From Acidobacteriota bacterium (GTDB taxonomy: Bacteria > Acidobacteriota > Holophagae > Thermotomaculales > Thermotomaculaceae): a DNA stretch of 6,934 nt. The stretch lies in assembly GCA_003650445.1 (NCBI GenBank), contig QMQE01000136.1:1-6934 (forward strand), written 5' to 3'. A model generated the notes under the pieces. The model saw only the letters and a list, made by a program, of their open reading frames with translations, searched no databases and was not told the origin of the DNA. This document shows positions 1 to 4,753 of this stretch, piece after piece (position 1 is the stretch's first letter; each line of letters begins with the position of its first letter). The position numbers and the translations under genes are program-made.

Positions 1-2
1 CG

Positions 3-455
3 GTTATGTTTGCGGGACAGGCAAAAGCCGATTGGAGCAGATATAAGCCAGGGAAGATGGCAGATATCATTGAGGCACACAAGGAAACGGCTAAAGGGCT
101 CAAGTTTCTGTTCACTGCAGATTCATTTCCCACTCTGGCATCGGTCACTTACCTGGGAAAGATCCGAAATATCCCTGAACAGAAGATGGCGTTTCTCGAC
201 AAATACCTGGTCAAGACACTCAGGAAGCCCGAATGGGTAAAGCTCTTCAAAAGAGAGATTCAGGTTCGTGAAGCTAAGCAGGTCTATTGGCTTCCGGTCC
301 AGGAGCCGGTTCTGGGCTTCTTCCCAAAGGAAGTAAAAACGGGTGATGTTGTGAATCTGTATGTGATCTGGGCCGGTGGCGTCAGGATTGACAAGAAGAT
401 GGTGTGGATCTTTCTTGTAAATGAGTTCAACACCAAATCGGAGTCCGATAAATGA
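3..455 (+). CDS. Secreted protein of unknown family, copy A of a tandem array (5' end outside window)
   Basis: The frame is open from the left edge to a TGA at 453-455. The ATG at position 6 is probably not the true start. The residues just after it, FAGQAKA followed by DWSRYKPGK, look like the end of a signal peptide with an AxA cleavage site (A-K-A), so the start and hydrophobic core lie outside the window. By comparison with copy B, where the start is 52 bases before the equivalent ATG, about 47 bases are missing. The mature part (about 140 residues) has no motif I recognise. It is rich in Lys, Trp and aromatic residues and ends in alternating hydrophobic stretches (VVNLYVIWAGG, KMVWIFLVNEF) that suggest a beta-rich C-terminal half. 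It is probably periplasmic or secreted. Its first half is repeated as degenerate copy B downstream. Confidence is good that this was coding, and low for any function. Confidence 0.7.
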   Translation, partial: VMFAGQAKADWSRYKPGKMADIIEAHKETAKGLKFLFTADSFPTLASVTYLGKIRNIPEQKMAFLDKYLVKTLRKPEWVKLFKREIQVREAKQVYWLPVQEPVLGFFPKEVKTGDVVNLYVIWAGGVRIDKKMVWIFLVNEFNTKSESDK

Positions 456-467
456 AGACGCAAGGGA

Positions 468-530
468 CAATGCGAAATCGATTACAATTTTAAGCCACAG
501 AATTAAAGTCATAAAAGAGAGGGGCTTAAT
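468..530 (+). repeat. Leader repeat before copy B (first of two)
   Basis: This 5' leader aligns with 799-859. Shared blocks include CAAT, AAAT, a TACAAT/TATAAT-like hexamer, AGAATTAAA, TCATAAA and a G-rich ribosome binding site (GAGAGGGG here). The TACAAT at 483-488 could be a -10 element, but I see no convincing -35. The repeated leader plus start codon indicates that each array unit carried its own expression signals. Confidence 0.65.
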
Positions 531-861
531 GAAATACATTCGCACATTCTTGATCTTGATGATGGTGGGAGTATTCGCTCATGTTTGCGGTACGGGCACG
601 AGCAGGCTGGAGCGGATATAAGCCCGGGAAGATTGCCGATATCATTGAGGCAAACAAGAGCACAGCTGAGGGCTGTAAGTTTGTGTTCTCGGGGAAACGG
701 TTTCCCACCTTGGCATCGGCACTTACCTGGGGAAGATTCGGAGTATCCCTAAGGAAAAGCTCGATTTTCTGTACAAGTACCTAAAAAGCGCGGAGAAACA
801 ATACCAAATTGCTTATAATTGCGTAAACTATAGAATTAAAAATCATAAAGAGGGGGCATGA
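529..861 (+). pseudogene. Copy B: frameshifted, internally deleted duplicate of copy A
   Basis: It begins at the ATG at 529 after GAGAGGGG with a plausible signal peptide (MKYIRTFLILMMVGVFA). This reading frame hits TAA at 619-621. The homology to copy A continues in the +1 frame from about 575: FAVRARAGWSGYKPGK, then ADIIEA, then FPTLAS, matching copy A. Near 718 a one-base deletion (GCATCGGCAC against GCATCGGTCAC in copy A) returns the homology to the first frame: TYLGKIRSIP, then KYL. At about 784-788 the sequence jumps from the middle of the copy A gene straight to its 3' flank, so roughly 245 bases encoding the C-terminal half are missing. The restored frame ends at TGA 859-861. Two indels plus a deletion argue for a dead gene. 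A sequencing error could explain one indel but not the deletion. Confidence 0.75.
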
Positions 862-877
862 GACATGTTCGTACAAT
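799..877 (+). repeat. Leader repeat and truncated 5' end of copy C
   Basis: This stretch repeats the leader of copy B (468-530) and the start of its coding region. It has TATAAT at 814-819, AGAATTAAA, TCATAAA, the GAGGGGG ribosome binding site and an ATG at 858. The encoded start MRHVRT parallels MKYIRT of copy B. Similarity stops after about position 877. The frame then runs through unrelated pyrimidine-rich sequence to TAA at 957-959 (33 codons in all), so this is a gene remnant and not a working gene. It marks the downstream end of the array. Confidence 0.6.
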
Positions 878-885
878 TCAAAAGG

Positions 886-917
886 GATGGGAAGTTGCCA
901 GTCCCCGGTTTCCCATC
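886..917 (-). terminator. Possible weak terminator downstream of the minus-strand operon
   Basis: Arms GATGGGAA (886-893) and TTCCCATC (910-917) form a perfect 8-bp stem with a 16-base loop. Read on the minus strand, the 3' arm is followed by CCTTTTG. It lies about 65 bases past the stop codon of the metallo-hydrolase gene. The large loop and short T run make it weak, and its arms overlap the G-quadruplex pattern described separately. Confidence 0.3.
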
Positions 918-947
918 ACTTCCCCATCTTTTCCCTGCCTTTACCCC
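903..947 (-). other. Canonical G-quadruplex pattern on the minus strand
   Basis: The plus strand has C runs at 903-906, 912-914, 922-925, 933-935 and 944-947. On the minus strand, the sense strand of the upstream operon, these are G runs of 4, 3, 4, 3 and 4. The first four plus-strand runs are separated by 5, 7 and 7 bases, which fits the standard G3+N1-7 rule. The fifth run is 8 bases further. Spacing is close to 10-11 bases per repeat. Formation in DNA or in the 3' untranslated RNA is plausible but unproven. Confidence 0.55.
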
Positions 948-952
948 TACTC

Positions 953-988
953 TTTCTAAGCATCTCCGCATGCGGAGATGCTTAGAAA
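953..988. repeat. Perfect 36-bp palindrome overlapping a stop codon
   Basis: Two 18-base arms meet with no spacer between 970 and 971. The left arm is TTTCTAAGCATCTCCGCA and the right arm is its exact reverse complement. The right arm contains the TAA stop (982-984) and the preceding Phe codon of the minus-strand metallo-hydrolase gene. As RNA it would form a stem of about 16 bp with a tight tetraloop. A-rich and T-rich ends are in the wrong order for a classical intrinsic terminator in either direction. It may stabilise the mRNA 3' end, act as a bidirectional transcription block, or bind a dimeric protein. Confidence 0.85.
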
Positions 989-2376
989 TTCAGATCAAAA
1001 CGCTGGCCGTATTCGGGGACAGTTACTTTCCAGTGAAACTGGTTGCGGATTTTATCTGCCAGGGCCTGGGAGGCATCCGGTTCACCGTGGACGATGAAGA
1101 TGCGTTCCGGCGGGCGGTTGAAGCCCATGAGCCAGGCGAGGATTTCTTCGTAATCCGCATGGCCGGAGTAGCCGGTTATGCTTTCGATAGCGGCGTTGAT
1201 TGGAATCTGCCTGCCGTGAATTTTTACGGTGGACTTCCCTTCCATGATGGTCCGGCCTCGGGTGCCCTCTGCCTGGTATCCGATGAACAGGACTGTGTTC
1301 TGCATGCCGGGGAGCCGATGTTCCAGGTGGTGGAGGATGCGGCCGCCGGTAGCCATTCCGCTGGAGGATATGATAATGCCTGGGCCTTTTTCGTTATTTA
1401 TGGATTTCGATTCATCTCGGGTGCGGCAGACCCGCAAGTTTTTGGGCTGAAATAAATCCTTATGTTCCAGTGCGAGACGGCGATTTTTCAGGTTCAGATC
1501 CGTAATGTGCTGTCCAAAAACTTCCGTGGTGGCGATTCCCATGGGAGAGTCAATGAATACAGGCAGTACGGGAAGACGCCCTTCTTCTTCGAGTCGTCGG
1601 ATGGTGTACAGAAGGGTCTGGGTGCGGCCCACGGCAAAGGCTGGAATTACCAGCATCCCGCCCCGGTCAATACTCTCCATTACCACCCGGACCAGCTCGT
1701 CGTCTGAGGGATTGGCCCCATGGCGACGGTTTCCGTAGGTGGATTCCAGAATCAGGTAGTCCACGTTGTAAATCTGGGTGGGGTCCCGCAGTACCGGCCG
1801 GTCGGGACGGCCCAGGTCACCGGAAAACAGGATTTTTCTGGCTTCATCGTTGTGGCCCCGCTTGATATCCACAAAGGAAGAACCGAGGATATGGCCGGCA
1901 TCCCGGAATTTGACCCGGGTGTTGTCATCCAGCTGGATTTCATCGCCGTAATGAACGGTTCTAAAACGGGAGAGCACGGCTTCCGCGTCCAATGTTGTGT
2001 AGAGGGGAAGCGCCGGGGCGTGGCGGGTGAATTTCTTTTTGTTGGCCCATCTGGCATCTTCTTCCTGAATGTGAGCGCTGTCTTTCAGCAGGATTTCGCA
2101 GAGTTCCCCGGTGGCATGGGTGGCATGAATTTTCCCGTTGAATCCTTCCCGTTGCAGTTTGGGCAGGTAGCCGGAGTGGTCCAGGTGGGCATGGGTCAGG
2201 AAAACACTGTCAATCATCCCCGCCGGAACGGGGAATTTTTCCCAGTTTTTCAACCGGTTCTGTTTACGTCCCTGGAAGAGGCCACAGTCAATGAGTATCT
2301 GCTTGCTGCCGATGTCCAGCAGATGACGGGATCCGGTGACTGTCCCTGTTGCGCCGTAAAATGTAATGGCGGTCAT
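982..2376 (-). CDS. Beta-CASP metallo-beta-lactamase-fold RNA hydrolase (YSH1/CPSF-73-like ribonuclease)
   Basis: This 464-residue cytoplasmic protein matches the bacterial beta-CASP RNase family (COG1236 type, such as Thermus TTHA0252) over its full length. It should cleave RNA with a two-zinc site, as endonuclease and possibly exonuclease. Visible motifs are: an N-terminal strand with ATGTVTGS (9-16) and DCGLFQGR (30-37); metal motif HAHLDH (62-67); motif 3 His162 in DAGHILGS; motif 4 Asp187 in FSGDLGR; beta-CASP motif A Glu211 in LESTYGNR; IPAFAVGRTQ (244-253); motif B His406 in GYSGHAD; motif C His430 in IVHGEP. All catalytic residues are present. The start is supported by an AAGGGGG ribosome binding site a few bases before the ATG. 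It lies 69 bases after the kinase-like gene on the same strand, so co-transcription is likely. The physiological RNA target is unknown. Confidence 0.93.
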   Translation of the reverse strand: MTAITFYGATGTVTGSRHLLDIGSKQILIDCGLFQGRKQNRLKNWEKFPVPAGMIDSVFLTHAHLDHSGYLPKLQREGFNGKIHATHATGELCEILLKDSAHIQEEDARWANKKKFTRHAPALPLYTTLDAEAVLSRFRTVHYGDEIQLDDNTRVKFRDAGHILGSSFVDIKRGHNDEARKILFSGDLGRPDRPVLRDPTQIYNVDYLILESTYGNRRHGANPSDDELVRVVMESIDRGGMLVIPAFAVGRTQTLLYTIRRLEEEGRLPVLPVFIDSPMGIATTEVFGQHITDLNLKNRRLALEHKDLFQPKNLRVCRTRDESKSINNEKGPGIIISSSGMATGGRILHHLEHRLPGMQNTVLFIGYQAEGTRGRTIMEGKSTVKIHGRQIPINAAIESITGYSGHADYEEILAWLMGFNRPPERIFIVHGEPDASQALADKIRNQFHWKVTVPEYGQRFDLNF

Positions 2377-2388
2377 TTTATCCCCCTT

Positions 2389-2405
2389 CCGGCAGTTTTT
2401 GCCGG
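2389..2405 (-). promoter_or_regulatory. Small hairpin abutting the ribosome binding site of the RNase gene
   Basis: CCGGCA (2389-2394) and TGCCGG (2400-2405) form a 6-bp GC-rich stem with a 5-base loop in the gap between the kinase-like gene and the RNase gene. On the minus strand the stem ends right before AAGGGGG, so it could influence ribosome access or mark an RNA processing site. On the plus strand it is followed by TTTTGC, but no plus-strand gene ends there. Confidence 0.4.
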
Positions 2406-2445
2406 TTTTGCTGTGGTTTTTTCAAAAAAATTGCTCTTGATCTGT

Positions 2446-4119
2446 CTATTCATAGTGAAAACTGGACCCGCCGAGGAATTCCCGGAGAATGGATGTTGGA
2501 GGTATAAACCGGGAGGACAGGGGTTTGAAATAAGACAGAAATTTCAGCAGTCGTTTAACTTCTGCAAATTCCGGCTGGTTTTGGTACACCGCTTCCAACA
2601 GGGGTTCCGCGTGTTCTTTCAGCACGGCCAGTTCGTAGAGCAGTGCGGAATTGAACATGATGTCGGCGTTTTCCTGGTAGGGGAAAATGTTTTTTTCTTC
2701 TCCACGTCTCACCGACGGCCAGCGGTGCAGGGTTTCAAGCGCACTGTGTCCCCGGTACTTGTGATCCCGGACGATGCGCCGGATCAGGCGGTTGTCAGTG
2801 GTGGGGATGCGGTTCTGCCCGTCCACTGAAATCTGGGTCAGTGCCGAAACGTACACTTTGTAAGTCAGATCTTTGTCGATGCTTGGAATCAGTCGGGGGT
2901 TCAGCCCGTGAATTCCCTCAATGATAATGACATGGTCCTGGGAAATCTGCAGGGTCTGGCCGTCGGGCAGCGATTTTCCCAGTTGAAAGTCATAGCGGGG
3001 GAGCTGGACTTTTTCACCTGCCAGAAGCTTATTGAGATTTCGATTGAAGAGGGGAATGTCCAGTGCCTCCAGTGCTTCGAAATCGTAATCACCGTTTTCA
3101 TCCTTTGGCGTCTTGTCCCGGTCCACGAAATAATTATCCAGTGAAATGGCAATTGGCTTCATGCCCGCTACCTTCAGCTGGACCCGCAAGCGTTTGGAAA
3201 AAGTGGTTTTCCCGGATGAAGACGGCCCGGAAATCAGCACGATTCGTATCCGATCCCGTTCCCGGCTGATGAGATCAGCCATCTGTGCGACCTTCTTTTC
3301 CTGCAGCGCTTCGGCAATCCGGATGATTTCCTGGCCGTGGTTGGGTTTCTCAATACAATCGTTGAGGTTACAGACATAGCCGAGGTTGAGAATCTCCGCC
3401 CACTGTTTGTGCTCCTGAAAGATTTCAAACATCTTATCCTGGGGAACTACATCCTCCAGCTTTGTCGGGTCCGACGGCCGGGGGAAGCGAAGGAGCATCC
3501 CGTCGTAGTATGGGACAAGGTCAAAGACCTGCAGCATACCTGTGGACGGAACCAGGTAACCGTAGAAGTAACCGATGGTGTTATCCAGGTAATACACCGA
3601 GGTGTAAAGTTCTACCCGTTCCCTGAACAGCTGTGCCTTTTCCTCCATTCCGACTTCGTGGAAGAGTTCCACAGCCTTTTCTGTTTCCATTTCCACACGG
3701 CGAAAAGGCATGTTGTTCCGGATCAATGCCTTCATGCGTTCCCGCAGCCTCGAAATGGTGTCCCGGTTCAATTTGCCGGGCAAGCCGTCAATTTCGCAGT
3801 AAAATCCCTTTGAAACCGAGTGTTCAATGGTCAGAAAGGCATTGGGGAACAGGTCTCGCACAGCCTTATGGAGGACAAAGCACAGGGAACGAACCACCAT
3901 CCGCATCCCGTCCGGGTGGGTAATGTCAATGAACCGTACCCGTTTGGGTTTGAAAATGTTGTAATCCATTTCCTTTAACTCATTGTTAACCATGGCGCCG
4001 AGAATGGGGTATCGGGTCTGAATATTGAGTTGATCCGCAATCTCCGTGAGAGATGTCCCCAGCTCCCACTGTTTCTTTTCCCCTGTGTTTTCGCAATGAA
4101 TTTCAATCATTCGTCTCAT
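2446..4119 (-). CDS. TGS / ThrRS-editing-like / uridine-kinase-type P-loop fusion protein (putative nucleoside kinase)
   Basis: The 557-residue protein has three parts. Residues 1-65 resemble a TGS domain (LGAMVNNELKEMDY, KRVRFID). Residues 70-215 resemble the second N-terminal domain of threonyl-tRNA synthetase (LFPNAFLTIEH, GFYCEI, LVPSTG). Residues 290-510 form a phosphoribulokinase/uridine-kinase P-loop domain with Walker A GPSSSGKTT (298-306), SLDNYFVDRDKTP (326-338), YDFEALEALD (345-354), EGIHGLNP (401-408) and a basic RRIVRDHKYRG stretch (447-457). This matches the family usually annotated as nucleoside kinase, probably phosphorylating uridine or a similar nucleoside with ATP or GTP; the substrate is inferred only. 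The editing residues of ThrRS are not conserved here. The start at 4119 has GGGAGG seven bases upstream, whereas the next Met (residue 4) would be too far from it. It is probably the first gene of an operon with the downstream RNase. Confidence 0.9.
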   Translation of the reverse strand: MRRMIEIHCENTGEKKQWELGTSLTEIADQLNIQTRYPILGAMVNNELKEMDYNIFKPKRVRFIDITHPDGMRMVVRSLCFVLHKAVRDLFPNAFLTIEHSVSKGFYCEIDGLPGKLNRDTISRLRERMKALIRNNMPFRRVEMETEKAVELFHEVGMEEKAQLFRERVELYTSVYYLDNTIGYFYGYLVPSTGMLQVFDLVPYYDGMLLRFPRPSDPTKLEDVVPQDKMFEIFQEHKQWAEILNLGYVCNLNDCIEKPNHGQEIIRIAEALQEKKVAQMADLISRERDRIRIVLISGPSSSGKTTFSKRLRVQLKVAGMKPIAISLDNYFVDRDKTPKDENGDYDFEALEALDIPLFNRNLNKLLAGEKVQLPRYDFQLGKSLPDGQTLQISQDHVIIIEGIHGLNPRLIPSIDKDLTYKVYVSALTQISVDGQNRIPTTDNRLIRRIVRDHKYRGHSALETLHRWPSVRRGEEKNIFPYQENADIMFNSALLYELAVLKEHAEPLLEAVYQNQPEFAEVKRLLKFLSYFKPLSSRFIPPTSILREFLGGSSFHYE

Positions 4120-4152
4120 GCAGTGCCCTCCCGGATTCCGCTTGCTGTTTGA

Positions 4153-4181
4153 ATTATCAGATAAATTGCCGCAGAAGTCCA
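4153..4181 (-). promoter_or_regulatory. Likely sigma70-type promoter of the kinase-RNase operon
   Basis: On the minus strand TGGACT (plus coordinates 4176-4181) and GATAAT (4153-4158) are separated by exactly 17 bases. They match the consensus hexamers at 4/6 and 5/6 positions. Transcription would begin near 4146, giving a leader of about 27 bases that keeps the GGGAGG ribosome binding site. Confidence 0.5.
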
Positions 4182-4187
4182 GAGAAA

Positions 4188-4202
4188 GGCGGCAAAGCCG
4201 CC
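4188..4202. repeat. GC-rich mini-hairpin in the divergent intergenic region
   Basis: GGCGGC-AAA-GCCGCC is a perfect 6-bp GC stem with a 3-base loop. On the minus strand it is followed by TTTCT, which is terminator-like but short. It lies just upstream of the proposed minus-strand promoter, so it would not be in that transcript. It could insulate the two divergent units. The rest of 4120-4364 holds the two promoters and no gene that I can support. Confidence 0.4.
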
Positions 4203-4307
4203 GTGGATGGTGGATGGTTTGTAAAAGGCAGGGAAGAGGCCAATTCCCTGTACCCCATTGAGTGAAGCCAGCCCTTTCTCAAAAAAAGACAGTTCTCAAA
4301 TAAAAGC

Positions 4308-4337
4308 TTGACATTCTCGGGGGGGGTAAAATATATG
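4308..4337 (+). promoter_or_regulatory. Promoter of the secretory cassette, with an eight-G tract in its spacer
   Basis: A perfect -35 TTGACA lies at 4308-4313. AT-rich -10 candidates follow: ATATAT (4331-4336, spacing 17), TATATG (4332-4337, spacing 18) and TATGAT (4334-4339, spacing 20). The spacer contains eight consecutive G residues (4319-4326). The first gene begins 25-30 bases after the -10 region and has AAGGAGG at 4354-4360. Which -10 is used cannot be decided by eye. Confidence 0.6.
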
Positions 4338-4364
4338 ATATATTAGTTTTAGTAAGGAGGAGAC

Positions 4365-4649
4365 ATGATTCGTAAAATAATACGTGTTATTGTGGTAACA
4401 GGATTCTTGTTCAGCATATTGACTGCCGTATGGCTTCATGCTGCAGGAAGTGGGACGATGTATTGTTTTTGCGAACTTCCACCAGAAACTTGTGGTTGCT
4501 TTTCTCAAAATGGAGACGTTTGTGTGGGGAATCGAGTTTCTTGCAATTTCAGTTTCTTCGATAGCTGCAATTATTATGACTGCGATGCACCGTGTTGCAA
4601 ATCCAACGGCGACGAGGGAGGAGGAGGGGGACACGATCCGCTTGAATAG
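4365..4649 (+). CDS. Small secreted protein with ten cysteines and a glycine-rich tail
   Basis: The 94-residue product begins with a clear signal peptide: basic MIRK, a hydrophobic core, and a cleavage region near WLHAAGSG (residues 23-30). The mature part of about 65 residues has ten cysteines, at 34, 36, 43, 45, 53, 60, 68, 73, 77 and 78, including two CxC pairs and a terminal CC. A tail with five consecutive glycines and DPLE follows. The even cysteine number suits disulphide bonding outside the cytoplasm, or metal binding. The ribosome binding site AAGGAGG at 4354-4360 fixes the start. It is first in a cassette with a beta-propeller protein and a CxxC protein. Small Cys-containing exported proteins (NVEALA type) neighbour 6-bladed propeller genes in Bacteroidetes, as I recall, but I see no NVEALA motif here. 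The family is not recognised, and function (peptide effector, structural protein or signal) is open. Confidence 0.75.
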   Translation: MIRKIIRVIVVTGFLFSILTAVWLHAAGSGTMYCFCELPPETCGCFSQNGDVCVGNRVSCNFSFFDSCNYYDCDAPCCKSNGDEGGGGGHDPLE

Positions 4650-4658
4650 TACTCCCCG

Positions 4659-4705
4659 GCGGCTGGTATGTGAAATGACAAGACATTCCAGCCGCTTCTT
4701 CGTTT
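4659..4705 (+). terminator. Intercistronic hairpin after the Cys-rich gene (partial terminator or mRNA processing element)
   Basis: Arms GCGGCTGGTATGT (4659-4671) and ACATTCCAGCCGC (4683-4695) pair over 13 bases with one mismatch around an 11-base loop, ten bases after the stop codon. The pyrimidine-rich TTCTTCGTTT follows. This looks like an intrinsic terminator, though its T tract is interrupted. With 48 bases left before the next gene it could be leaky, giving more of the small protein than of the propeller protein. Confidence 0.6.
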
Positions 4706-4753
4706 AAAGTTACATGTAAACCATTAAATACCATATAATCAGGAGATATTGGC

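Noticed and set aside
865..1455. Open frame of 196 codons on the plus strand
   Set aside because: It lies antisense to the RNase gene over most of its length, begins in the remnant of copy C, and has no recognisable protein features. The minus-strand gene has all its catalytic motifs.
1720..2829. Long open frame of 369 codons on the plus strand
   Set aside because: It is antisense to the RNase and kinase-like genes and spans the gap between them. The residue pattern, rich in Phe, Val and Gly with no domain, is typical of the complement of a real gene.
3337..3813. Open frame of 158 codons on the plus strand
   Set aside because: It lies entirely inside the kinase-like gene on the opposite strand, with no ribosome site and no domain.
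4053..4265. Small plus-strand frame of 70 codons in the divergent region
   Set aside because: It starts inside the kinase gene in antisense, has no ribosome binding site, and covers the minus-strand promoter and hairpin. The composition is not protein-like.
4734..4739. Perfect TATAAT just before the propeller gene
   Set aside because: Transcription from it would begin at about 4746, after the AGGAG at 4741-4745, and so would lose the ribosome binding site. No good -35 lies 16-18 bases upstream. It is probably a chance AT-rich match.
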